Source: Bradyrhizobium sp. AUGA SZCCT0283
GTDB taxonomy: Bacteria > Pseudomonadota > Alphaproteobacteria > Rhizobiales > Xanthobacteraceae
Assembly: GCF_018130385.1 (NCBI RefSeq)
Contig: NZ_JAFCLU010000015.1
Span: 1 to 64,000 of the forward strand
Direction of reading: 5' to 3'
DNA length: 64,000 bases
Shown here: in pieces, positions 1 through 7,630 of the stretch
Layout of the letters: each line of letters opens with the position of its first letter
How positions within the stretch are numbered: position 1 is the stretch's first letter
Program-made: the position numbers and the translations under genes
The notes under the pieces: model-generated
The model's database searches: none
Seen by the model: the letters and a program-made list of their open reading frames with translations, nothing else
Told to the model about the DNA's origin: nothing

Positions 1-66
1 GACAAAGCCCGCGCCAAACTCGGCCGTGCTTATCCAGCCACCGCCAAAGACTCAAAATCACTGTGA
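1..66 (+). CDS. C-terminal tail of a gene cut by the window edge
   Basis: Frame 1 is open from the first base to a TGA at 64-66 and reads DKARAKLGRAYPATAKDSKSL. The tail is lysine- and alanine-rich, as in many soluble protein C-termini, but too short to assign to a family. It could be chance; codon use fits the neighbourhood. Confidence 0.3.
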   Translation, partial: DKARAKLGRAYPATAKDSKSL

Positions 67-189
67 TGAACCACTAGTGCATCACAGCAGCAGTTATGGA
101 TTGCGCCAAATCATGGTTGGGAACAAGCAACAGCTTTCCTCGTAAGCGGCCGAGGACCGCGCTCGCGAGGGCCGGACCGTGGCATAGCC

Positions 190-203
190 TTGATCCGGAT
201 CAA
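190..203. promoter_or_regulatory. FNR/FixK-type box upstream of the YbhB gene
   Basis: TTGATCCGGATCAA is an exact TTGA-N6-TCAA palindrome, the motif bound by FixK/FNR-family regulators. Its centre is 55 bases before the ATG at 252, so a class II promoter (box at -41.5) would start transcription near 238, leaving a leader of about 14 bases that contains the RBS. Confidence 0.75.
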
Positions 204-251
204 TCAAGCCAGTCCACGGCTGAGACAGTCTTGCCAACCTGGAGGTGGCCA

Positions 252-710
252 ATGCAGCTTCGCTCAAGTGCCTTTTCCGACGGCTCAGCGGTCCCGCGCC
301 GTTTCACCTGCGATGGAGAGGACCTCTCCCCACCCTTTGATTGGGAAGCCGCGCCTTCGACGACCCGCAGTTTCGCCTTCCTTTGTGACGATCCGGATGC
401 CCCCGCAGGCAAATGGCACCATTGGGCCGCTTACGACATTGATGCTGACCAAACAGAGCTTGCCGAAGGTGCCGGCCGTGACAGCCGCATGGCGCGATTC
501 AAGCAGGCCATCAACGACTTTCGCCGCGTCGGCTACGGCGGTCCCTGCCCGCCCCGCGGTCATGGACGTCACCGTTATCACTTTCGTTTGCTGGCCCTTT
601 CCGTCGACCACCTGTCGCTCGGCGCCAAACCCTCCTGCCGCGAGGTCGAGCGAGAAGCACGCAGACATGTTGTCGCTGAAGCAACCCTCGTCGGGATCTA
701 TCAGCGATAG
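252..710 (+). CDS. YbhB/YbcL (Raf kinase inhibitor-like, PEBP) family protein
   Basis: The 152-residue product belongs to the bacterial PEBP family. Seen: the DGxxxPxxFTCDGEDLSPP segment near the N-terminus, DDPDAPAGKWHHW (about residues 45-57) that lines the ligand-binding pocket, and a C-terminal GPCPPRGHGRHRYHF segment. The frame is open further upstream, but the ATG at 252 is chosen because GGAGGTGG lies just before it and the homology begins there. Cellular ligands of bacterial members are poorly known. A FixK-type box lies just upstream and a universal stress protein follows 111 bases downstream, so a role in the same stress response is likely but inferred. Confidence 0.85.
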   Translation: MQLRSSAFSDGSAVPRRFTCDGEDLSPPFDWEAAPSTTRSFAFLCDDPDAPAGKWHHWAAYDIDADQTELAEGAGRDSRMARFKQAINDFRRVGYGGPCPPRGHGRHRYHFRLLALSVDHLSLGAKPSCREVEREARRHVVAEATLVGIYQR

Positions 711-821
711 ACTGTGGCGTTCAGCTTCTCGCGTCATCCCGGTTGAGCGAGGTGGTGAGCATCTGACCGGTGCGGAGCTCTGTTAGCACAATGAAGTAAC
801 GCAAAAAGCGAGGACAATCTG

Positions 822-1250
822 ATGCGACATATCATGGTGGCCACTGACGGATCCAGCGGGGCGGATCGCGCGGTTGACGTGGCGGCGGAGATCGCCAGAG
901 CGTCATCGGGCGATCTGTTGATCGTAACAGTTGCGGATAGCCAGGCATTTGAGGAAGCGCAGCAATTGGTGCGAACCGAGGGTAGCGTTGGCGACGTGCT
1001 GGAAGCATTGACGACACAGACGCTGAAGGCGGCCGAGGCGCGCGCCCGCCACCTTGGCGTATCCCAGACCACATTGCGGGTAGGCTGGGGTGACGTCACC
1101 CGATCATTGATCGATATCGCCAAGGACGGCCCGGTCGATATGATCGTCGTTGGCCGGCGCGGTCGCGGCCAGTTGGCGGGGCTGTTGCTTGGCAGCGTCT
1201 CCCAGAAGCTTGTCAGCCTGGCTCCCTGTGCCGTCGTCGTCGTCCCCTGA
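822..1250 (+). CDS. Universal stress protein, single UspA domain
   Basis: The 142-residue protein is one complete Usp domain. It begins MRHIMVATDGSSGADRA, the usual first strand and nucleotide-contact Asp, and ends with the ATP-binding signature G-x2-G-x9-G-S (GRRGRGQLAGLLLGSVSQ) followed by the final strand CAVVVVP. ATP binding is therefore expected. Usp proteins are cytoplasmic and accumulate under starvation, redox or oxygen limitation. No FixK-type box lies directly in front, so it may be read through from the YbhB gene. AGGACAATCTG before the ATG gives the RBS. Confidence 0.9.
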   Translation: MRHIMVATDGSSGADRAVDVAAEIARASSGDLLIVTVADSQAFEEAQQLVRTEGSVGDVLEALTTQTLKAAEARARHLGVSQTTLRVGWGDVTRSLIDIAKDGPVDMIVVGRRGRGQLAGLLLGSVSQKLVSLAPCAVVVVP

Positions 1251-1298
1251 ATGCAAAACCCGCAGGTTGGCGGTACCTTTCGAGCTTCCGGACCGACC

Positions 1299-2729
1299 CT
1301 AGCCCTTGACGCAAATCAGCGGCCGCAGGCGCGCCACACTTCGGGCGAGCCCTGCATGCTCGGCCGCGGCCACGACCGCACCGACGTCCTTATAGGCACC
1401 GGGGGCTTCCTCGGCCACGCCGCGTGTCGACGGCGACCGGATCAGGATCCCCTGTGAGGCGAGATCATCGACGATCTTGCGGCCGCTCCATTGCTTGAGC
1501 GCGGCGTGGCGGGAAAGCGCCCGGCCCGCTCCATGACACGCCGAAGAGAACGCCTTCGCCTCGCTCGTCGCTTCGCCGGCCAGAACGTATGAGCCCGTGC
1601 CCATGCTGCCACCAATAAGTACCGGCTGGCCGACCGGACGCAGGGCCGCGGGCAGGCTCTCATGTTCAGGGCCAAAGGCCCGGGTTGCGCCCTTGCGATG
1701 AACGAACAGATCACGCCGCTTTCCGTCCGCGAGATGACGCTCGACCTTGCACGTGTTGTGCGAGACATCGAACAATAGGCGCAGTTGCTTATCCGGAAAG
1801 AAATGCGCGAAGACGCGGCGGACGTAGTGGCCGAGAATCTCGCGATTGGCGAGCGCGCAATTGATCGCCGCCCGCATCGCGCCGAGGTAGCGTTGACCGA
1901 CTTCCGAATTGATCGGCGCGCAGGCAAGCTCGCGGTCGGGAAGATCAATACCGGCCTCCTTCGCGGTCACGACCATCTCTTTCAGAAACTCGGTTCCGAT
2001 CTGATGGCCGAGGCCGCGCGAGCCGCAGTGAACGGTCACGACAACGCCGTCCTGTACGAGCCCGAAGGTATCTGCGACCACCCTATCAAAAATCTCGGCT
2101 ACCGCCTGGACCTCGAGATAGTGATTACCCGAGCCAAGCGTTCCCATTTCCCGGCGCTGGCGTTCCTTGGCGCGGTCCGACACGAAATCCGGCCGGGCGC
2201 CAGCCATCCGCCCTTGTTCCTCGATCCGTTCAAGGTCGCGCATTTCTCCCCAGCCGCGCGCAACTGCCCAATGGGCGCCCCTCGCGAGCATCGCCTCCAT
2301 CTCAGCCGCCTCCAGCGTGATCGCGCTTTCGCTGCCCACGCCGGCCGGGATCTGATGAAACAGTGAATCGGCGAGCTGCTTCTGTACGGGAAGGATGTCG
2401 GCGACTGACAGCCCCGTCAGCATCGTACGTACGCCACACGATATATCGAAGCCGACGCCGCCGGCGGAGATCACGCCACCGCGATCCGGATCGAACGCCG
2501 CCACGCCGCCAATCGGGAATCCATAACCCCAATGTGCGTCCGGCATGACATAGGAGGCCTGCACGATCCCGGGCAACCTCGCGACGTTCGCCGCCTGCTC
2601 GAGAACCTTGTCATCCATGTCCTGGATCAGGTTTTCGTCGGCGTAGATGATCACCGGGACGCGCATCGTTCCCGACGGCTCGACGCGCCACGTCGTGCCA
2701 TCGACACGGGTAAATCGAGCAGGGTCCAT
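1299..2729 (-). CDS. rtcB: RtcB family tRNA/RNA-splicing ligase
   Basis: RtcB joins RNA 2',3'-cyclic phosphate ends to 5'-OH ends using GTP and Mn2+. The 476-residue protein keeps the metal and guanylation residues: Asp95 and Cys98 in GVGFDISCGV, His203 in GSGNHYLEV, His234 in VTVHCGSRGLGHQ, His324 in DVSHNTCK, and the GMP-accepting His399 in ACHGAGRALSR. Length is typical. Archease, which speeds RtcB turnover, is encoded 12 bases upstream on the same strand, so the two form an operon. A FixK-type box lies upstream of archease. Substrates in this organism are unknown; repair of cleaved tRNA or rRNA under stress is the likely role. Confidence 0.96.
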   Translation of the reverse strand: MDPARFTRVDGTTWRVEPSGTMRVPVIIYADENLIQDMDDKVLEQAANVARLPGIVQASYVMPDAHWGYGFPIGGVAAFDPDRGGVISAGGVGFDISCGVRTMLTGLSVADILPVQKQLADSLFHQIPAGVGSESAITLEAAEMEAMLARGAHWAVARGWGEMRDLERIEEQGRMAGARPDFVSDRAKERQRREMGTLGSGNHYLEVQAVAEIFDRVVADTFGLVQDGVVVTVHCGSRGLGHQIGTEFLKEMVVTAKEAGIDLPDRELACAPINSEVGQRYLGAMRAAINCALANREILGHYVRRVFAHFFPDKQLRLLFDVSHNTCKVERHLADGKRRDLFVHRKGATRAFGPEHESLPAALRPVGQPVLIGGSMGTGSYVLAGEATSEAKAFSSACHGAGRALSRHAALKQWSGRKIVDDLASQGILIRSPSTRGVAEEAPGAYKDVGAVVAAAEHAGLARSVARLRPLICVKG

Positions 2730-2741
2730 TGCAGACCTCCA

Positions 2742-3188
2742 TCATACATCGACAATGCAGGCGGCCGACCATCTACCGTCAGTGTCCTTGGCGACCCTCA
2801 GCGCGGTATAGGTCGCGCCCTTGGGTTCACAGGCTGGAGCATGCCGTTCGACGTCGACCGGCTCGCCCCACAGTGTTCCTTCAAGGCGGTCATTCTCAAT
2901 TCGGACCAGAAAGCGTCCAAACAGCATATTGCGAACGGCCATTTCGTAGATGATGGCATTGAGCCATTCGACGAACAGTAGTTCGAGGTCCGGCGCTTGG
3001 CATTTTAGCCGAACGGCAATTTTCGGATTCACTTCCGCCTGCGTGACGACCGCCATCAGGGCACAAGCTGCCTGCTCGAACGCTTCGGCAGGTGTCGCGC
3101 CCCACCCCCGCAGTCCGACGTCAGCATCATGCGGAAAATGTTCCCATTTCCTCCTCTGCTCAGTTGGCAAGGCGGAACTCATGGTCAT
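2742..3188 (-). CDS. Archease, RtcB-activating protein
   Basis: The 148-residue protein has the archease features: WEHFPHDADVGLRGWG near the N-terminus with the metal-binding Asp residues, the central LLFVEWLNAIIYEM segment, and the C-terminal KGATYTALRV. Archease promotes RtcB guanylation and multiple turnover. The ATG at 3188 is preceded by GAGGCG; a second ATG two codons on is possible. It is the first gene of a two-gene operon with rtcB, with only 12 bases between them. The promoter region contains the box at 3257-3270, which it shares with the divergent DUF2267 gene. Confidence 0.93.
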   Translation of the reverse strand: MTMSSALPTEQRRKWEHFPHDADVGLRGWGATPAEAFEQAACALMAVVTQAEVNPKIAVRLKCQAPDLELLFVEWLNAIIYEMAVRNMLFGRFLVRIENDRLEGTLWGEPVDVERHAPACEPKGATYTALRVAKDTDGRWSAACIVDV

Positions 3189-3256
3189 TCAGCCAAACGC
3201 CTCTATCCCAGCCGCAAAGCGCGGCTGCAATGAAAGCAACAAATGAGCGGCATCAC

Positions 3257-3270
3257 TTGATCTCGCGCAA
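3257..3270. promoter_or_regulatory. FixK-type box in the archease / DUF2267 divergent gap
   Basis: TTGATCTCGCGCAA fits the relaxed FixK2 pattern TTG(A/C)-N6-(T/G)CAA but not the strict palindrome. Its centre is about 58 bases from the DUF2267 start (3322) and 75 from the archease start (3188), so it could serve either or both divergent transcripts. Confidence 0.6.
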
Positions 3271-3321
3271 ACACCCCGGCCGCCTCGGGCGGAAAGATTA
3301 CAAATAATTCGGGAGATACCT

Positions 3322-3741
3322 ATGGCAGCTCTTCAGGATCTCAGCGTGGCCGTGTCTGAGACAGAGGCTTGGGTCGATGACGTCATGCGCCGTCTCGGCT
3401 GGCATGACCGCGAGCGGGTCTATATGGTTCTGCTGGCGACCCTGCATGGGTTGCGTGACAGCCTTCCGCAAGATGAGGCGATATACATCGGAGCGCAGCT
3501 GCCGCCATTGTTGCGCGGGCTCTATTACGAGGGATGGCATCCAGGCGCCCATCTGGCAGCGAAGAGCAGAAGCGCCTTCCTTGATCGGATTCACGATAGC
3601 GTCCATCGCGACCTCGCCATCGATGTGGAGGATGCCGCCCGGGCGGTGTTTGCCGCACTCGCGGCGCGTTTGCCCGCTGGCGAACTTGAGGACGCCAAGG
3701 CCGCCACGCCAAAGCCGCTTCACAATCTTTGGCCAAGCTGA
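3322..3741 (+). CDS. DUF2267 domain protein (first of two paralogues)
   Basis: The 139-residue product is a single DUF2267 domain, a helical family of unknown function common in stress islands. The core ATLHGLRDSLPQDEAIYIGAQLPP-LLRGLYYEGW is conserved with the second copy at 12163-12588. The ATG is preceded by GGGAGA. It lies between a FixK-type box and the CapA-family gene, seven bases upstream of that gene, so the two are probably co-transcribed. No catalytic residues are known. Confidence 0.88.
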   Translation: MAALQDLSVAVSETEAWVDDVMRRLGWHDRERVYMVLLATLHGLRDSLPQDEAIYIGAQLPPLLRGLYYEGWHPGAHLAAKSRSAFLDRIHDSVHRDLAIDVEDAARAVFAALAARLPAGELEDAKAATPKPLHNLWPS

Positions 3742-3748
3742 TCTGGCC

Positions 3749-4915
3749 ATGAGCGCAACACCGCGATCATCAACCGATCCTCGGCCAACGCGATCCGTAA
3801 GGCTGTTCCTCTGCGGCGACGTCATGACGGGACGAGGCATTGATCAGGTGCTGCCGCATCCCTGCGACCCCACGCTGCACGAAAACTACCTCGCTTCGGC
3901 AAAGGATTATGTCGGTTTGGCCGAGCAAGCGAATGGCCCAATTCCCCGAAACGCCGAGCCTTCGTACGTTTGGGGCGCCGCGCTCGATGAACTGAGCCGG
4001 ATGCAGCCGGACGCCCGTATCATCAACCTGGAAACGGCCATTACCCGTAGCGATGACTACGCCCGAAAGGGCATCAATTATCGCATGAGTCCCGAGAATG
4101 CCGACTGCCTCTCCGCCGCAGGGATTGACTGCTGTGTGCTTGCCAACAATCACGTCCTCGATTGGGGACGGAGCGGCCTGTTGCAGACGTTAACGACGCT
4201 GGAACATCTGAAGATCAAGGCTGCCGGCGCAGGTCTGAATGCCTTCGAGGCCGCGGCACCGGCGGTGCTCGACCTTGCCGGCAAGCCGCGGGTACTTGTC
4301 TTTTCCTTCGGCGATGTGACGAGCGGCATTCCCCGCAGTTGGGCCGCCGCAACGGATATTCCCGGTGTCAACCTCCTGACGCAACTCTCCGAGGCGGTCG
4401 CGCAACGCGCCGCGGAATACATTGTCAGCATCAAGCAACCGGGCGATCTGGCCGTCGTCTCCGTTCATTGGGGTTCGAACTGGGGCTACGAAATCCCCGA
4501 AGAGCAACAGCGCTTCGCACGCACGCTCATCGATCGGGCGAATGTGTCGATCATTCATGGCCATTCATCGCATCATGCCAAGGCCGTCGAGGTCTACCAT
4601 AAGCGGCTCATTCTTTATGGCTGCGGCGATTTCTTCAATGATTATGAAGGAATCCGCGGATACGAAGAGTATCGCAGCGATCTGGCGCTTATGTATTTCG
4701 CGGATATCGAACCGACGACCGGAGATCTTGCCGCGTTCGAGATCATCCCTCTTCAAATCAGGAAGTTCCGGCTCGAGCCCCCATCGAGGCAGGACATCGA
4801 ATGGATGCACCAGACGCTCCAGCGGGAATGCCTGCAGTTCAAAACCGGCATTGTACTCGATCCGGGCGGCCGGCTTGGCCTTTCCCATCCGATGTCCAAT
4901 CGACCTAACACCTGA
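3749..4915 (+). CDS. CapA family (poly-gamma-glutamate capsule type) metallophosphatase-like protein
   Basis: The 388-residue protein is a PGA_cap/CapA domain. Seen: FLCGDVMTGRG (residues 20-30), NLETAITR, ANNHVLDWG, VSVHWGSNWGYEIP and IIHGHSSHHAKAVE, together the metal-site motifs of the calcineurin-like fold. The frame stays open much further upstream, overlapping DUF2267 in another frame, but homology starts after the ATG at 3749. No signal peptide is evident, unlike the membrane-anchored Bacillus CapA, and no capB/capC synthetase genes are nearby. A capsule role is therefore doubtful; it may be a cytoplasmic phosphoesterase. Confidence 0.85.
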   Translation: MSATPRSSTDPRPTRSVRLFLCGDVMTGRGIDQVLPHPCDPTLHENYLASAKDYVGLAEQANGPIPRNAEPSYVWGAALDELSRMQPDARIINLETAITRSDDYARKGINYRMSPENADCLSAAGIDCCVLANNHVLDWGRSGLLQTLTTLEHLKIKAAGAGLNAFEAAAPAVLDLAGKPRVLVFSFGDVTSGIPRSWAAATDIPGVNLLTQLSEAVAQRAAEYIVSIKQPGDLAVVSVHWGSNWGYEIPEEQQRFARTLIDRANVSIIHGHSSHHAKAVEVYHKRLILYGCGDFFNDYEGIRGYEEYRSDLALMYFADIEPTTGDLAAFEIIPLQIRKFRLEPPSRQDIEWMHQTLQRECLQFKTGIVLDPGGRLGLSHPMSNRPNT

Positions 4916-5337
4916 TGTCTCTCGCGAGTTCGTCTCCTTCGATACAGTCCGTGCCTGGCACGGTGGCAGAGCAGCCTCGCTTCGCCGAAGCATTCTGCTG
5001 CGGGATGGCGTCGCCGTCGGCCAACTTGATCCAGGTCAAAGGCCTTCGTCGATTCCGGCGCTTGAATGATTTTCTGCTGTGTGGAGGCAAGATTGGCGAA
5101 ATACGGCAGTGAACCGTTTACGGGCGGGGATCTGCTCATGTGATGAACCAGTCTGCTGATGAAGCATAGCGGAAGGGCCCGCAGCCATCCTGTCCGAGCA
5201 CCCCGGAGGAGACTTCGGTTCGACGGATGGGAGGCGCGGGCCCTGCGCTTCGTAAAATCCGAGCGCTTGCCTGCTCGCTTCGAACCCAAGCTTTCGAACC
5301 AAGCAAACGAGCGACAACAGGGACGGAGGGTATCCGC
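4916..5337. other. Intergenic stretch holding a FixK-type box but no clear gene
   Basis: Short frames occur on both strands here but none shows a recognisable domain, good RBS or convincing codon use. The only clear signal is the palindrome at 5026-5039, almost 300 bases before the next convincing start codon. The sequence after it could be a long untranslated leader or could encode a small RNA. Confidence 0.5.
5026..5039. promoter_or_regulatory. Exact FNR/FixK-type box far from the next start codon
   Basis: TTGATCCAGGTCAA is an exact TTGA-N6-TCAA palindrome. A promoter at the usual spacing would start near 5074, about 264 bases before the ATG at 5338. Confidence 0.65.
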
Positions 5338-5817
5338 ATGGAACCTTTTTCCGTACATATCGATCCCAAGCAGATTGTTCGCTGGGTCATTGCCGAGCAT
5401 CGGATCGCTCCCTCGTCTCTGAAGACCGTCGCACGCCGCACAACCGAGGAACGCCAAATCCCGGCTCGCCCAGAACTTCATCTGGGCGATGAGGAGCGCG
5501 AGGACCTCCGCGAAATCGCCACCGTTGCGACCCTGGAGATCGCTCCCGCCCATCCGTCCGATGGCTGGCTGATGACCATTGTCGTTGAAGACGAGATCGG
5601 TCCGCGCGGGCCTGGTAGAGGCACGATGGTGGAGAATGACCAGCCAATCGACCTTGAAACCTTCAACAGCCAATTCATTCGCCCGGAGCGGGGAATGGCG
5701 ACAGTCGTCGCCAAGACAGACGATGCCGCGGCCACGGCCCGTCTATCCGCCCTGCTCGCTTCGATCGAGAGCGACCGGCACGGCCCCGGCGTTGTCAAGC
5801 AAGAGCAGGCAAAATGA
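5338..5817 (+). CDS. Conserved hypothetical protein, 159 residues
   Basis: I do not recognise the family. The protein begins MEPFSVHIDPKQIVRWVIAE, is soluble and mildly acidic, has no signal peptide or membrane segment, and carries a central stretch ending in TIVVEDEIGPRGPG. The ATG at 5338 is chosen because GGAGGG precedes it; the frame is open upstream. Its TGA overlaps a tiny downstream ORF (ATGA at 5814-5817), followed by flavodoxin and alanine dehydrogenase on the same strand, so it probably heads a four-part operon. The FixK-type box at 5026 is the nearest upstream signal. Confidence 0.65.
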   Translation: MEPFSVHIDPKQIVRWVIAEHRIAPSSLKTVARRTTEERQIPARPELHLGDEEREDLREIATVATLEIAPAHPSDGWLMTIVVEDEIGPRGPGRGTMVENDQPIDLETFNSQFIRPERGMATVVAKTDDAAATARLSALLASIESDRHGPGVVKQEQAK

Positions 5818-5885
5818 ACGAAACCTTCGTACTGGCTTCGTGGTTTGGATCTGAGTATGCGGCAGAGGCCGTCGTGAGGAATTAA
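5814..5885 (+). CDS. Possible 23-residue ORF coupled between two genes
   Basis: An ATG overlaps the stop of the previous gene (ATGA) and opens a 23-codon frame reading MNETFVLASWFGSEYAAEAV and ending in TAA at 5883-5885, five bases before the flavodoxin ATG. It may be a real small protein, a translational coupling device, or chance. The GAGGA inside its end doubles as the flavodoxin RBS. Confidence 0.25.
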   Translation: MNETFVLASWFGSEYAAEAVVRN

Positions 5886-5889
5886 TCGA

Positions 5890-6399
5890 ATGGGCGCTTC
5901 AAAAACTCTCGTGGTTTTCTATTCGCGGTCGGGAACGACGCGCAGGATCGCTCAGGCTCTGTCCGAGGCCCTCCAATGCGACCTTGAAGAAATCGCCGAG
6001 CCCAAACCCCGGACCGGTTTTCTCGGTTACATGCGGTCGATTCTGGAGGCGAGGCTGAAGCGTCCTTCCACAATCACACCGAGACAGCACGACGTCTCCT
6101 CGTATGACCTGGTTGTCGTCGGCACTCCAGTTTGGGCCTGGTCGTTAAGCTCCCCGGTTCGGGCGTACCTGATGTCGACTGCGAGGCAACTGCCAGAGGT
6201 CGCATTCTTCTGCACCCTCGGAGGCAAGGGTAGTGAAAGCGCCTTTGCGCAGATGACGGCCATTGTCGGCAAGCAGCCTCGCGCCGTTTGTGCAATTACA
6301 GAACGGGAAGCATTGTCGGGACGCCATTTCGGCCGGCTTTCGGCGTTCGTGAAGGCGATCGAGAACGATCGTCCGAGCAAAAGCACAGTAAGCCGCTAA
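5890..6399 (+). CDS. Flavodoxin family protein
   Basis: The 169-residue protein has a flavodoxin-like fold. VVFYSRSGTTRRIA (residues 8-21) is the phosphate-binding loop for FMN, VVVGTPVWAWSLSSPVR is the second FMN loop with the stacking aromatic, and FFCTLGGKGSE is the third. It resembles the flavodoxin/menaquinone-dependent oxidoreductase-like group rather than electron-carrier flavodoxins with nif genes. It lies 23 bases upstream of alanine dehydrogenase in the same operon, suggesting redox adjustment when respiration slows; this is inference. Confidence 0.85.
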   Translation: MGASKTLVVFYSRSGTTRRIAQALSEALQCDLEEIAEPKPRTGFLGYMRSILEARLKRPSTITPRQHDVSSYDLVVVGTPVWAWSLSSPVRAYLMSTARQLPEVAFFCTLGGKGSESAFAQMTAIVGKQPRAVCAITEREALSGRHFGRLSAFVKAIENDRPSKSTVSR

Positions 6400-6422
6400 T
6401 TGACCGAAGTTGAGAGGCGACA

Positions 6423-7538
6423 ATGTTCATCGGCGTTCCAAAGGAAATCAAGACCGACGAATACCGTGTCAGCCTCACTCCAGAGACGGTCAAGGCGCTG
6501 AGCGCCAGGGGAAATCGGGTCGCGGTCGAGACCATGGCGGGCGCTGGCGCCGGCATCACCGACGAGGAATACATTGCCGCCGGCGCCGAGATCATCGCGG
6601 ATGCAGATCAGATATTTCAGCGCGCCGAACTGATCGTGAAGGTCAAGGAACCGCTGGCATCCGAACGGAAGCGCCTGCGACCCGGCCAGATCCTCTTCAC
6701 CTATCTGCACCTGGCGCCAGATGCCCAACAGAGCCAAGATCTGATGGCATCCGGCGTAACAGCCCTCGCCTACGAAACCGTCACCGACGCCGCGCGAAAG
6801 CTTCCCTTGCTGGCCCCGATGTCGCGGGTTGCCGGCAGCATGGCGCCTCAGGTTGCCGCCCATTTCCTGCAACGTCCCCAAGGGGGCCGCGGCATCCTGC
6901 TCGGCCGCATCGAGGGCCTGCCAGCTGCTGAAGTCGTGATTCTCGGTGGCGGCGTTGTCGGAAGCAGCGCGGCCGAGATGGCGATCGGCATGGGCGCCAA
7001 TGTGAGTGTCGCTGTGCACAGTGCCGAGACGATGCGCCACGTGTCGCAGCTCTTTGGCAAGCGTATCCGTCTGGTTACGGCCGATGCCGGCGAGGTCGAA
7101 GATCTCTGCACCGCCGCAGACGTGGTGATCGGCGCCGCCCTCGTCGCGGGTGGCACGGCGCCCAAGCTCATTTCGGGGCGCACCGTCGCGGCCATGAAGC
7201 CCGGCTCCGTCATCGTCGATGTTTCGATCGACCAGGGTGGCTGCGCCGAAACTTCGCGCCCGACGACGCACTCACAGCCGACCTTTGTGGTTGACGGCGT
7301 CGTGCATTACTGCGTGGCAAACATGCCCGGCGCGGTGCCGCGAACATCGACATTCGCGCTCGACAATGCGACGCGGCCGTTCGTTCTGGCCCTGGCGGAC
7401 AAGGGATTCCCGCGAGCATTGATCGACGACCCGCATTTGCGCAATGGACTCAATGTTCACGACGGCAAGATCACTTGCCGCGCCGTGGCCGACGCCTTGC
7501 GGCTACCCTTCACCGCCGCGATCGACGTCCTGAAATGA
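6423..7538 (+). CDS. ald: Alanine dehydrogenase
   Basis: Ald interconverts L-alanine and pyruvate plus ammonia with NAD(H). The 371-residue protein starts with the family signature MFIGVPKEIKTDEYRVSLTP and keeps Lys75 (VKVKEP) and His96 (TYLHLAP) in the active site. It also has a Rossmann loop ILGGGVVGSSAAEMA and the late VDVSIDQGGCAET and DNATRPF segments. Length matches the family. In other bacteria ald is induced when oxygen falls and serves to reoxidise NADH by reductive amination of pyruvate, which fits this island. GAGGCGACA precedes the ATG; it is likely co-transcribed with the flavodoxin. Confidence 0.95.
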   Translation: MFIGVPKEIKTDEYRVSLTPETVKALSARGNRVAVETMAGAGAGITDEEYIAAGAEIIADADQIFQRAELIVKVKEPLASERKRLRPGQILFTYLHLAPDAQQSQDLMASGVTALAYETVTDAARKLPLLAPMSRVAGSMAPQVAAHFLQRPQGGRGILLGRIEGLPAAEVVILGGGVVGSSAAEMAIGMGANVSVAVHSAETMRHVSQLFGKRIRLVTADAGEVEDLCTAADVVIGAALVAGGTAPKLISGRTVAAMKPGSVIVDVSIDQGGCAETSRPTTHSQPTFVVDGVVHYCVANMPGAVPRTSTFALDNATRPFVLALADKGFPRALIDDPHLRNGLNVHDGKITCRAVADALRLPFTAAIDVLK

Positions 7539-7566
7539 GAACCAGCGCGCCGGTGCGCCCCGGAGC

Positions 7567-7580
7567 TTGATGCACGTCAA
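7567..7580. promoter_or_regulatory. FNR/FixK-type box upstream of the Lon-like protease
   Basis: TTGATGCACGTCAA is an exact TTGA-N6-TCAA palindrome. Its centre is about 58 bases before the GTG at 7631, which predicts a start of transcription near 7615 and a very short leader. Confidence 0.75.
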
Positions 7581-7630
7581 GGCCGGCGCCACCATTTAGC
7601 CTGAAATGCGCTGCGGATCAGGAGCATCAC

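Noticed and set aside
4930..4975. TGGCACGGTGGCAGAGCA as a possible sigma-54 promoter
   Set aside because: The -24 part (TGGCAC) is present but the -12 TTGC element is not at the required spacing.
4753..5673. A 306-codon minus-strand frame across CapA, the gap and the next gene
   Set aside because: It overlaps two supported plus-strand genes, shows no domain and has Arg-rich low-complexity sequence. The box at 5026 lies within it.
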